Shown here: one piece after another, positions 1-8,192 of the stretch
How positions within the stretch are numbered: the first letter of the stretch is position 1
Layout of the letters: every line of letters starts with the position of its first letter
From: an uncultured Mycoplasmatota bacterium
GTDB lineage: Bacteria; Bacillota_I; Bacilli_A; RF39; UBA660
Assembly (NCBI GenBank): GCA_946491675.1
Contig: CAMLYN010000003.1
Coordinates: 1 to 24,080, forward strand
Direction of reading: 5' to 3'
Length of the DNA stretch: 24,080 bases
Position numbers and translations under genes: made by a program
Notes under the pieces: model-generated
Told to the model about the DNA's origin: nothing
What the model saw: only the letters and a program-made list of their open reading frames with translations
Databases searched by the model: none

Positions 1-74
1 CATTTTTCAATGGTTTATACGATTTTGTTGCTTTAAAACTGTCAAAGTCCCGTTTGCTTGCTGTTTGACAAAGG

Positions 75-141
75 TTGACGGTTTATGAAAAGGACAATAT
101 TTTGTTTTGTTGTTTGTTTTTATGAACTGTTATGTTATAAT
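75..141 (+). promoter_or_regulatory. Promoter region of the lectin-lysozyme gene (tandem candidates)
   Basis: The clearest element is an extended -10, TGTTATAAT at 133-141 (TG at 133-134, TATAAT at 136-141). A loose -35, TTGTTT at 114-119, lies 16 bases upstream of it. A second candidate is TTGACG at 75-80, 17 bases before TATTTT at 98-103. The strong ribosome site GGGAGG at 162-167 lies downstream, 7 bases before the ATG at 175. The match to sigma-A consensus is seen directly; activity is inferred. Confidence 0.6.
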
Positions 142-174
142 TAGATTTGATGTGTAGTGTAGGGAGGTAAGCTT

Positions 175-3132
175 ATGAAAAACTTAAAAATCTTTTTGTT
201 TATGATGTTATTTTTGTTTGTAGGGTTAGGAGGTGTTAAAGCGGATGATTTAGCCGAAGGCGTTTATATAATAAAAAGTGCTTTAGATAATAATAAGGTT
301 GTCGAAGTTGATACAAGTACTGGGAATGTGCAAATTAACGAAAATATAGGTGCTAATAATCAAAAATGGCGATTAGAACGAACAAACAATGGTTATTACC
401 GAATTGTATCAATGTATGATGAATCCAAGGTTTTAGATGTCGCGTGGGGAGGTACTTCTAACGGGACAAATGTCCAGGTTTATGACATAAACAATTCTAG
501 TTCGCAAAATTGGTATTTTAAAGATGCTGGTAATGGTTATTATAATTTGGTTTCGCAGGTAAGTGGGCTTAATTTGGATGTATATGGTGCAATTTCCGAT
601 AACGGGACAAATGTCCAAACTTGGGAAAATAATGGTAATAATGCTCAGAAATTTGTGATTGTGGAAGATATTCAAGGTTCACAAACTCTTGATGATGGTA
701 TATATAAAATATCAACTGCACTCAATAACAATATGATGTTGGATGTTGCTGGGGCAAATACAGCTAATCAGACAAATGTTCAACTTTATGAAAGAAATGG
801 TAATAACGCACAACTTTGGAAAGTTAAATATTTAAATAATGGTTTTTATTCGATAACTACTTATTTAGATGATAGTAAGTATTTGGATTTGGCTGGTGCA
901 TGGGAGGGCAATCAAGGAAATATTCAAATATATGAATATACTGGAAGTTTTGCTCAAAGATGGATTATCAAGGATTGTGATGATGGTTATTACAATATAG
1001 TCACAAGTAACAATCATAAGTATATAGATGTTGCGTGGGGTAGTGCGGCTAATAATTCTAATGTTCAAATTTTCCAGCCTAACGGAATTAATTCTCAAAA
1101 ATGGAAATTCGAAAAAGTTGAAATGAAGACTTTAGAGGATGGTATTTATAATATAAGAAGTTTACTTGATGAAAATAAGGGCTTATCAGTTGTCGATGAT
1201 AATGCTTTAGATTCAACTAACGTCGATTTACAAACTATTGAAAATGGAAATAATCAAAAATGGTATGTTAAGCATTTAGGTGGAGGTCTTTATTCAGTTT
1301 CATCTATATTAAACCCTAAAAGGGTTTTAGATGTTGCGTGGGGAGGTACTTCTAACGGGACAAATGTTCAAATTTATTTAAACAATAATTCTGCTGCTCA
1401 AAAATGGTATATTCAATATATTGGTAATGATGCTTATAATGTAATTAATCAGAATAGCGGGTTATTATTGGATGTGTCTGGTGCAAATACTGCTGAGCAT
1501 ACAAATATTCAGACTTATCAATCTAATGGCAATAATGCTCAAAAGTGGAAATTTACAAGAGTAGATTATCAATCTTTGGAGGATGGAGTTTATACAATCC
1601 ATAGTATGCTTAATGAAAATATGGTTGCTGGTATTAGGGGAATAAGTCCTAAAAATAATACTAATGTCGAGTTACAATCTAGTACGGCTGAAAATAATCA
1701 GAAGTGGAATGTAACAAATTTAGGTAATGGACTTTATTCTATTTCGTCTGTTTTGGATTCAAATCAAATGCTTGATGTTGATGGTGCGGGAATGAGTAAC
1801 GGAACAAATGTTCAAACATATCAATCAAACGGTAATGCTGCCCAAAAGTGGTATCTTATAGATACTGGTGATGGTTCATATAATGTTATAAGTGATAATA
1901 ATGGTTTACTTTTAGATGTTTATGGTGCTTATACTGATGAACATACAAATATTCAGGTTTACGAAAAAAATGGAAATGCCGCACAAAGATGGAAGTTTGT
2001 TAAAAGTGATGTGAACGAATATGGTCAAACGTATGAAAATGGTTATTATAATATAGCTAGCATGTTAAATAATAATTATTTTTTAGATGCATATGGTGCT
2101 TTAAAAGTAAATGGAACGAATATTCAACTTTATCAAAGTAACGAAAATAATGCTCAAATGTGGTATTTAAAATATTTATCAAATGGATATTATTCAATTA
2201 CTAGTGCAATGAATCTTGATGTTTCTTTGGACGTTGCCAACGGTGGAATGGTGAATGGAACGAATGTTCAACTTTATCGTTATAATGATAGTGATAGTCA
2301 AAAGTGGCTTTTAAAAGTTAATTCTGATGGTTCTGTATCTTTTGTTTCTAAGCAAAATGGTTTGTATATGGATGTTGCTAACGGTGTAGCTGGTAATGGT
2401 TCTAACGTTCAAGTATATGAAGGTAATGGTAGTTTGGCCCAGAGATTTAAGCTTATTAAAAATGATTCGCAAAAAATTTACAAAGGAATAGACGTTTCAT
2501 ATCATCAGGGTAATATCGACTGGGAAAGTGTTGCTAGTACCGGCATTGATTTTGTTATTATAAGAGCTGGTTATGGAAGTGATTTTGTTGATCAGGATGA
2601 TGATAAATTATTCGAGTATGTTGAAGGGTGCGAGAAATATAATATTCCATATGGATTATATTTGTATTCATATGCAACGGAAGTTGATTCTGGATCAACA
2701 ACGGCGGTTAGCGAGGCTAATCATTTACTTAGGTTAGCAAATGAGCTTAAAAGACTTGGATATAATCCTAATTTGGGAACTAGAGTATTTTTCGATATCG
2801 AAGATTCTAGGTTTATATCTTATGGGAAAGATAAAACTACTCAAATAGCTGACAGGTTTTGTTCGGTTGTAGAAGAAAATGGATATAGTTGCGGAATATA
2901 TTCTTATAAAAAATTTTTGGAAAATTATATCGATATACAATACTTGGCAACTAAATATCCTGTTTGGATAGCTCAATATCCAAATGGTGTTAATAGATAT
3001 GATCAAGTAATCAATAGTAAACCAAATTATAATTTAACTTCTTATAAATTTTGGCAATTTGCTTCAAATGGAAATGTTGCTGGGATTAATGGAAATGTGG
3101 ATATGGATTTAGGATATGATATTTTTGATTAA
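175..3132 (+). CDS. Secreted GH25 lysozyme with five N-terminal ricin-type beta-trefoil lectin domains
   Basis: This 985-residue protein starts with a signal peptide (hydrophobic residues about 5-20, likely cleavage after VKA at about residue 23). Five ricin-B lectin domains of about 148 residues follow, starting near residues 28, 172, 320, 468 and 620. Each has three QxW-type repeats (NQKW, AQRW, SQKW and similar), 15 in all; the third repeat of domains 1 and 5 has F instead of W. The C-terminal part (about 770-985) is a GH25 muramidase: it opens GIDVSYHQG, carries the catalytic DIE (D874, E876) and ends with the WQF/NGNVDMD motif. GH25 enzymes cut the MurNAc-GlcNAc bond of peptidoglycan; the trefoils would bind glycans of the wall or of a host or competitor. 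There is no LPXTG or C-terminal membrane anchor, so it is probably released or held by its lectins. The ATG is fixed by GGGAGG 7 bases upstream. It is monocistronic, with its own promoter and terminator. Confidence 0.93.
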   Translation: MKNLKIFLFMMLFLFVGLGGVKADDLAEGVYIIKSALDNNKVVEVDTSTGNVQINENIGANNQKWRLERTNNGYYRIVSMYDESKVLDVAWGGTSNGTNVQVYDINNSSSQNWYFKDAGNGYYNLVSQVSGLNLDVYGAISDNGTNVQTWENNGNNAQKFVIVEDIQGSQTLDDGIYKISTALNNNMMLDVAGANTANQTNVQLYERNGNNAQLWKVKYLNNGFYSITTYLDDSKYLDLAGAWEGNQGNIQIYEYTGSFAQRWIIKDCDDGYYNIVTSNNHKYIDVAWGSAANNSNVQIFQPNGINSQKWKFEKVEMKTLEDGIYNIRSLLDENKGLSVVDDNALDSTNVDLQTIENGNNQKWYVKHLGGGLYSVSSILNPKRVLDVAWGGTSNGTNVQIYLNNNSAAQKWYIQYIGNDAYNVINQNSGLLLDVSGANTAEHTNIQTYQSNGNNAQKWKFTRVDYQSLEDGVYTIHSMLNENMVAGIRGISPKNNTNVELQSSTAENNQKWNVTNLGNGLYSISSVLDSNQMLDVDGAGMSNGTNVQTYQSNGNAAQKWYLIDTGDGSYNVISDNNGLLLDVYGAYTDEHTNIQVYEKNGNAAQRWKFVKSDVNEYGQTYENGYYNIASMLNNNYFLDAYGALKVNGTNIQLYQSNENNAQMWYLKYLSNGYYSITSAMNLDVSLDVANGGMVNGTNVQLYRYNDSDSQKWLLKVNSDGSVSFVSKQNGLYMDVANGVAGNGSNVQVYEGNGSLAQRFKLIKNDSQKIYKGIDVSYHQGNIDWESVASTGIDFVIIRAGYGSDFVDQDDDKLFEYVEGCEKYNIPYGLYLYSYATEVDSGSTTAVSEANHLLRLANELKRLGYNPNLGTRVFFDIEDSRFISYGKDKTTQIADRFCSVVEENGYSCGIYSYKKFLENYIDIQYLATKYPVWIAQYPNGVNRYDQVINSKPNYNLTSYKFWQFASNGNVAGINGNVDMDLGYDIFD
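429..1367 (+). repeat. Near-identical DNA direct repeat inside lectin domains 1 and 3
   Basis: Bases 429-473 and 1323-1367 are identical at 44 of 45 positions (the difference is at 441/1335). Both encode the peptide LDVAWGGTSNGTN. The copies are 894 bases apart, which is 298 codons or two lectin-domain units. The other lectin repeats are much more diverged at DNA level, so this pair looks like recent intragenic copying or gene conversion. Confidence 0.85.
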
Positions 3133-3160
3133 AAGGTGTTTCGTTTTCGAAATGCCTTTT
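3131..3160 (+). terminator. Rho-independent terminator after the lysozyme gene
   Basis: A 13-base-pair stem (3131-3143 with 3148-3160, including two G-T wobbles) closes on a TTTT loop. A T-rich stretch follows. It begins inside the TAA stop of the lysozyme gene. Confidence 0.85.
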
Positions 3161-3202
3161 ATTATTTATTTTTTGTAGACTCTAGTAATTTTTTTGTATT
3201 TT

Positions 3203-3211
3203 TGTTATACT
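3203..3211 (+). promoter_or_regulatory. Extended -10 promoter of the polysaccharide locus
   Basis: TGTTATACT (TG at 3203-3204, TATACT at 3206-3211) lies about 38 bases before the flippase ATG, in the short gap after the upstream terminator. There is no good -35 at normal spacing, as is common for extended -10 promoters. This is the likely main entry of transcription into the locus within the window. Confidence 0.55.
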
Positions 3212-3248
3212 TGTTTATAGTTTGTAGAATATTTAGGTTGGTGATTTG

Positions 3249-4775
3249 ATGAGAACTTTAAATTCACTTAAAAATGCTTTGGGCAATTTTGCAAATAGTT
3301 TGGTACTGAATATTTTGAAATTTGTATCAAGAATTATTTTTGTTAAAGTTTTGAGCGATGTATATTTAGGAGTTAACGGTTTACTCTCAAATGTTTTGGG
3401 TATTTTAGCTTTGGCAGAATTGGGTATTGGAACAGCTATTAGTTATAGTTTGTATAAACCTTTGGCTAAAAATGATGTTGATGAAATAAATTCATTAATG
3501 AGATTTTATAAAAAAGCGTATAGAATTATTGCTTTAGTTGTTTTAATATTGGGACTTGTTTTACTACCATTTTTACCTTGGTTCATTAAAGATACTTCAG
3601 GGATTGAAAATTTATCTTTTATATATTTGATCTTCTTAGCTAATATGGTTATTGGTTATCTATTTTCATATAAACGAACTTTAATTACTGCAGATCAAAA
3701 GAATTATAAAATTACACATCTTTTGGTTTTGTCAAATTTTTTAATGACAATTTTTCAAATTATTGTTTTACTAGTATTTAAAAATTATATTTTATATTTA
3801 CTTGTTCAAACAGCCTTTGTAGTTTTTGAAAATGTAATTGTAAATATGTATATTAATAAGTGTTATCCTTATTTGAAGGATGTAGATAAGGCTGAGAAAT
3901 TAAAAGATGATGATTTGAAGGATATAAAAGTTAATATTAAGGCGCTAATGTTTCATAAAGTTGGAAATTATGTTTTAACAGCAACAGATAATATTGTAAT
4001 TTCAAAATTTATCGGAATAGTTACGGTTGGTATTTATTCAAATTACGTTTTAGTTCATAGTGCGATTAGTAATTTTATTTATGTGTTTATAAGTAATGCA
4101 ACAGCTTCGTTTGGTAATTTAATTGCCGAGGATAATGGTGAAAAAAGGTTTAAGGTATTTAAAGAGATGGATTTTATTGCTTATGCTTTATATGGAGTTT
4201 CAATGGTATGTTTATTATTTACTTTTAATCCTTTTATAGAATTTGTTTTTGGTTCTAAATTTGTTTTGCCGTTTACTGTTGTGATGCTGATAATGATAAA
4301 TTATTATTTAGTTGGACTTAATCAAGTGCCGATAATTGTTCAATCAGCGGCCGGTGTTTATAAATACGATAAATATGTTCCTTTAATTGAGGCAGCGGTA
4401 AATGTTGTTGCGAGTGTAATCCTAGTTCAGTTTATGGGACTTTCTGGTATTTTAATTGGTACATTAATCAGTTATTGCTTACCGCTAGTGATTAAACCGT
4501 TTGTTGTTTTTAAATATGTGCTATTTAAAGACATAAAGTTATATTTTAAGTCTTTTGGTAAACAGATTTTAACGCTTATTGCTGCATGTTTAATAAGTGG
4601 AATTTTAATTAGTTTTATTCATGTGTCTTTGATTTTACAAATTGTTATTAATTTCTTAATTTCATTTATTGTTCCGGTCCTAGTTATTATTATTGTTTAT
4701 CGTAATACAGATGAGTTTTTGAGTTTTAAGGATAGATTTAAATTTTTGTTCGATAAAATTAGAAAGAGAGCTTAA
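3249..4775 (+). CDS. Wzx-type lipid-linked oligosaccharide flippase (polysaccharide transporter, MOP superfamily)
   Basis: The 508-residue protein is almost wholly hydrophobic, with about 12-14 membrane segments. Its N-terminus (NSLKNALGNFANSLVLN, then FVSRIIFVKVLSDVYLGVNGL) is typical of polysaccharide transporter flippases of Gram-positive capsule loci. A more hydrophilic stretch (about residues 205-230, rich in K and D) is the usual central cytoplasmic loop. The role is to flip undecaprenyl-diphosphate-linked repeat units across the membrane. A TTG lies directly before the ATG, but the ATG at 3249 fits GGTGAT at 3240-3245 and the same RBS-start pattern is seen at 11690, so I start there. 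It is the first gene of the locus, 2 bases from the next one. The family call is firm; the substrate is unknown. Confidence 0.88.
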   Translation: MRTLNSLKNALGNFANSLVLNILKFVSRIIFVKVLSDVYLGVNGLLSNVLGILALAELGIGTAISYSLYKPLAKNDVDEINSLMRFYKKAYRIIALVVLILGLVLLPFLPWFIKDTSGIENLSFIYLIFLANMVIGYLFSYKRTLITADQKNYKITHLLVLSNFLMTIFQIIVLLVFKNYILYLLVQTAFVVFENVIVNMYINKCYPYLKDVDKAEKLKDDDLKDIKVNIKALMFHKVGNYVLTATDNIVISKFIGIVTVGIYSNYVLVHSAISNFIYVFISNATASFGNLIAEDNGEKRFKVFKEMDFIAYALYGVSMVCLLFTFNPFIEFVFGSKFVLPFTVVMLIMINYYLVGLNQVPIIVQSAAGVYKYDKYVPLIEAAVNVVASVILVQFMGLSGILIGTLISYCLPLVIKPFVVFKYVLFKDIKLYFKSFGKQILTLIAACLISGILISFIHVSLILQIVINFLISFIVPVLVIIIVYRNTDEFLSFKDRFKFLFDKIRKRA

Positions 4776-4777
4776 AT

Positions 4778-5686
4778 ATGAAACATGCTTATTTAATTAT
4801 GGCTCATAACGAGCCTTATATTTTAGAAAAACTATTAAGGCTTATCGATGATGAGCGAAACGATATTTATTTGCATATAGACAAAAAATGGAAGAATTTT
4901 GATTTTGAAAAATTTAAAAATGTCGTAAGGAAAAGTAATATTTATTTTAGTGATAGATTAGATGTCAGATGGGGAACTTACAGTCAAATAAAATGTGAAT
5001 TAGTTTTAATGAATTTTGCCTCACAAAATGGTAAGTATGCATATTATCATGTTATTTCAGGAATTGATATGCCACTTACAACTCAAGATGTTATGCATGA
5101 ATTTTTTGATAAACATCAAGGAAAAGAGTTTATCAATTATGATAATCATAAAGAGGCTTTTCCTGATACAATTGATCGAATTAAGTATTATCATATTTTT
5201 ACTAAAAATGGTCACAGTAATAATAAAGTTGTAAGAAGAATTTGGGGTCTTATTTATAGAGTTTGTTTAAAAATTCAACGAATTTTTAAAGTTAATAGAT
5301 TAAAAAATATTGATTTTGAAATTAGAAAAGGTGCAAATTGGATAAGTATTACAGATGAGCTTGTGAGATTTATTTTGAGCAAGGAAGATGAAATTTATGA
5401 TGTTTATAAGAAGTCATTGTGTGCGGATGAACTTTTTGTACAAACTATTGTTTATAATAGTGATTTTTATAAAAACGTTATAAGTAAAAAGGATGATGAT
5501 TATTCCGCAATTAAAAGATATATCGATTGGAAAAGAGGAAAACCATATACTTTTAGGACTACTGATTTTGATGAGTTAATAAATTCCAATTGTTTTTTTG
5601 CAAGAAAATTTTCGACTAAAGTTGATAAAAAAATTGTAGATATGATTTATGATTATGTAAGGAATGAGATGAATGGTAAAGGTTAG
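4778..5686 (+). CDS. GT14 family (core-2/I-branching type) beta-N-acetylglucosaminyl- or xylosyl-type transferase
   Basis: The 302-residue cytoplasmic protein has the signatures of bacterial GT14 'Branch' proteins: AYLIMAHNEP (4-13), IYLHIDKK (30-37), RWGTYSQI (64-71), YYHVISGIDMPL (89-100), KGANWISIT (184-192) and CADELFVQT (215-223). In animal core-2 enzymes the Glu of the corresponding SPDE motif is the catalytic base, so E218 is the likely catalytic residue. These enzymes are inverting and need no metal DXD motif. The expected role is to add a (branching) sugar to the lipid-linked repeat unit. The start is 2 bases after the flippase stop with a weak GAGAG site, suggesting translational coupling. 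The last 14 bases overlap the next gene. The sugar transferred cannot be read from sequence. Confidence 0.85.
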   Translation: MKHAYLIMAHNEPYILEKLLRLIDDERNDIYLHIDKKWKNFDFEKFKNVVRKSNIYFSDRLDVRWGTYSQIKCELVLMNFASQNGKYAYYHVISGIDMPLTTQDVMHEFFDKHQGKEFINYDNHKEAFPDTIDRIKYYHIFTKNGHSNNKVVRRIWGLIYRVCLKIQRIFKVNRLKNIDFEIRKGANWISITDELVRFILSKEDEIYDVYKKSLCADELFVQTIVYNSDFYKNVISKKDDDYSAIKRYIDWKRGKPYTFRTTDFDELINSNCFFARKFSTKVDKKIVDMIYDYVRNEMNGKG

Positions 5687-6623
5687 TGTAATAATTCCAG
5701 TTTATAATTCAGAAAAATATTTAAATAAGTGTTTAGATAGCTTAGTTAACCAAACTCTTAGAGATATTGAGATTATCATTGTGAATGACGGTTCAACTGA
5801 TAATAGTGAAAAAATTATAAAAAGTTATTTGAACGATTCAAGAATAAATTATTTTGCTCAAGAAAATCAAGGTCAAGCCGCAGCGAGAAATAGAGCACTT
5901 AAACTTGCTAAGGGCGAATATATTGCGTTTGTCGATAGTGATGATTATGTTGATTTGAATATGCTAGAAGAATTATATAATGCGGCAAATAGTATGTATG
6001 ATATTGTTGTTTGTGATTTTTATCAAACTTATTTAAATAAGGAAAATATAGATGAGTATTGTTCTATCATGAAAAAGAATGAAGGAATTATTTCTTGTAA
6101 AGATTATTTGTTTGCTGGAGCTGGTCCATGGAATAAAATTTATTCACGAAAATTTTTGTTAGATAATAATTTTAGTTTTCCTGAAGGAATTGTTTATGAA
6201 GATTATGCTTCTATTCCGACTTTGGCAATATATAATCCAAAAATTTATTATGTAAAAAAAGCGTTTTTACATTATGTTCAAAGTGAAGAATCAACGATGA
6301 GAGCTACAACTTATAGAGAAAAATTCGAGGATATTTTTGATGCATCATATTATTTGTATGATCATATGAAAAATCATGGTTTTGATGAGGAACTTACATA
6401 TTTATTAGCTTATCATTTCCTTTATATGGGTTCGCTTAATTTTTATAGGTTTGGTAAATATGAGAAAATTGATTTAATTTCAAATTTTATGAAAGAACAT
6501 TTTCCAAGATGGTATAATAATAAATACGTTAAGAAGTTGAAATTAAAGGAACGTATATTAATGAGACTTTTTTACTGGAAGAGATATGAGGTGATTAGAT
6601 TTGTTCAAAAATTTAAGAGGTGA
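5673..6623 (+). CDS. GT2 family glycosyltransferase (first of three paralogues)
   Basis: The 316-residue protein has a GT-A fold N-terminus: VSVIIPVYNSE (4-14), the nucleotide-binding VNDGSTDNS (37-45), and the metal-binding DXD in VDSDDYV (D88, D90). The second half carries the PWNKIY and VYEDYASI motifs and a polybasic C-terminus that may hold the enzyme at the membrane. Length and motif order match the enzymes at 13995-14948 and 14957-15913. It would transfer a nucleotide-activated sugar to the growing lipid-linked unit. It overlaps the upstream gene by 14 bases, with AAGGA upstream of the ATG, and the downstream polymerase gene by 23 bases. Donor and acceptor are unknown. Confidence 0.9.
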   Translation: MVKVSVIIPVYNSEKYLNKCLDSLVNQTLRDIEIIIVNDGSTDNSEKIIKSYLNDSRINYFAQENQGQAAARNRALKLAKGEYIAFVDSDDYVDLNMLEELYNAANSMYDIVVCDFYQTYLNKENIDEYCSIMKKNEGIISCKDYLFAGAGPWNKIYSRKFLLDNNFSFPEGIVYEDYASIPTLAIYNPKIYYVKKAFLHYVQSEESTMRATTYREKFEDIFDASYYLYDHMKNHGFDEELTYLLAYHFLYMGSLNFYRFGKYEKIDLISNFMKEHFPRWYNNKYVKKLKLKERILMRLFYWKRYEVIRFVQKFKR

Positions 6624-8178
6624 AAACCAAAAAAGAGATAAAGTTATAAAAATAGTAATAACTATTTTGCTTTTGTTATTACCTTTTTTGGATATGCTTA
6701 GGACAACTAATATAAGAAATTTTGAAATTTTAGGAATTTCAATAATAGAAATATGGAATATTTTATTAATCGGCGTAGCATTTTTACTTACTTTATTCAA
6801 ATGCAAATGGAAAGAGTTGCTTTTTGTGTTTGGATATTTAATTGTTTTGGGAATTTATATTGTGTTCCATTTTAAACATATTATTACATTTGATACGAGT
6901 TTATTCCCAAGAGCTGATTTTAATTTCGTTACTGAAACTTTTTACGTTGGAAGGGTTTATATTTTACCACTTGCTTTATTATTTGTTTTAATTAAAAATA
7001 AAGATATATTTAATAAAGAATTTTATTTTAAAATTATAAAAATCGTTATTGCAATTATATCTTTCTCAATTATAATTTTAAATGTTTTGAAATTATCTTT
7101 TATCTCATATAGCGATACTCATGATTTTAATATTAGAAACATTTTTGATTATTTCTTGTTTCAAGGTGATTTTAGACAACTCTCTTCTAGAGGATGGTTT
7201 GATTCGGCAAATGAACTTTCGGCAATTATGTTTATGCTTTTTCCAATAAATTTGTATTTACTTTTTAAAGAAGGGAAGAAGAGTAATGTTGCTTTGTTTG
7301 TCGGACAATTTATTGCGATGATTTTACTGGGAACTAGAACATCTGCTGTTGGTTCCGTATTGATAGTTTTAGCAGTAGGCTTCCTTTATTTTATTTTCGT
7401 TTTGACGAGAACTGAAATTTTAAAAGTTAATTTTACAAAAATTTTTGTTTTTTGTTCGTTGATTTGCATCGCATTTTTTAGTGTATCACCATTTATGATT
7501 GCAAGGCTTAATGAGGGAAAGGCCGATTTTTCTGTAAAAAATCAAGAGGCTTATGATGAACTTGAGGATGATAAAAATGATCCTGAAAAAATGAGTGAAC
7601 TTTTTGAAAAATATCGTGATGAGTATATGATAAATGAACTTTTTTTGAAAATATACCCTTATGAAGTAGATCCTGATTTTTGGTTACAAATGGCTGCAAG
7701 AGATAAAGCTTTAAATAATGATAGTAGGAGAATGAAGGCGGATATTTTAGCGAGGGTTAAAGAAAGAAGTAATAATAGTGCTGATACTTATTTGGGATTA
7801 GGTTATACGTTAAATATGATCGATGGAGAGAGAGATTATACTTATCAATATTATTTGTTTGGCATCGTTGGTATTATCGTTCTTATGGGACCATATTTTG
7901 TAATTCTAATTTATTTAATTGCAAAATGTTTGTTTAATTTCAAAAAGTGTTTTAAGTTAAATGTTGCTTGCTCATTGATGGGAATAGTACTTGGACTTTT
8001 AATTGCTTATTATTCTGGCCATGTATTTGGCTGGGTTAGTCCAATGATGTGGCTTGTAGTGATGCTTTCATTAGGAGTATATATTGTTCTAGAAAATTGT
8101 AGTAAAAAAGAAAAAGAAATAAAGAGTGAAAAGGAAAATAATAAAAAGACGTTAGATAAATTTTTAAAAAGTATATAG
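6601..8178 (+). CDS. Wzy-like polysaccharide polymerase / O-antigen ligase family membrane protein
   Basis: The 525-residue protein has about 10-12 membrane segments. The GTRTSAVG motif at 244-251 and a long hydrophilic extracytoplasmic loop (about 302-418, rich in D, E and K) before the last membrane segments are the layout of the Wzy_C / O-antigen ligase family. The expected role is to join flipped repeat units outside the membrane. The start is a TTG at 6601 preceded by GAGGTGAT (6588-6595), which lies inside the upstream GT2 gene; the first in-frame ATG would be at 6694 and would cut into the first membrane segment. The C-terminus ends in a lysine- and glutamate-rich cytoplasmic tail (about 500-525). 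It is the only polymerase candidate in the window. Confidence 0.8.
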   Translation: MFKNLRGENQKRDKVIKIVITILLLLLPFLDMLRTTNIRNFEILGISIIEIWNILLIGVAFLLTLFKCKWKELLFVFGYLIVLGIYIVFHFKHIITFDTSLFPRADFNFVTETFYVGRVYILPLALLFVLIKNKDIFNKEFYFKIIKIVIAIISFSIIILNVLKLSFISYSDTHDFNIRNIFDYFLFQGDFRQLSSRGWFDSANELSAIMFMLFPINLYLLFKEGKKSNVALFVGQFIAMILLGTRTSAVGSVLIVLAVGFLYFIFVLTRTEILKVNFTKIFVFCSLICIAFFSVSPFMIARLNEGKADFSVKNQEAYDELEDDKNDPEKMSELFEKYRDEYMINELFLKIYPYEVDPDFWLQMAARDKALNNDSRRMKADILARVKERSNNSADTYLGLGYTLNMIDGERDYTYQYYLFGIVGIIVLMGPYFVILIYLIAKCLFNFKKCFKLNVACSLMGIVLGLLIAYYSGHVFGWVSPMMWLVVMLSLGVYIVLENCSKKEKEIKSEKENNKKTLDKFLKSI

Positions 8179-8192
8179 TATGGAGATGTCGT

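Noticed and set aside
175..2460. CRISPR-like or satellite interpretation of the repeated region at the start
   Set aside because: The repeats are in-frame protein repeats of about 148 codons with diverged DNA, not short direct repeats with unique spacers.
433..3006. Open minus-strand frames of 77-90 codons across the lysozyme gene (433-675, 865-1098, 2734-3006)
   Set aside because: They lie wholly inside a well-supported gene, have no RBS or recognisable domains, and their composition reflects the reverse complement of AT-rich repeats.
6558..6806. Minus-strand frame of 82 codons at the GT2-polymerase junction
   Set aside because: It overlaps two certain plus-strand genes and shows no family motif; a shadow frame.
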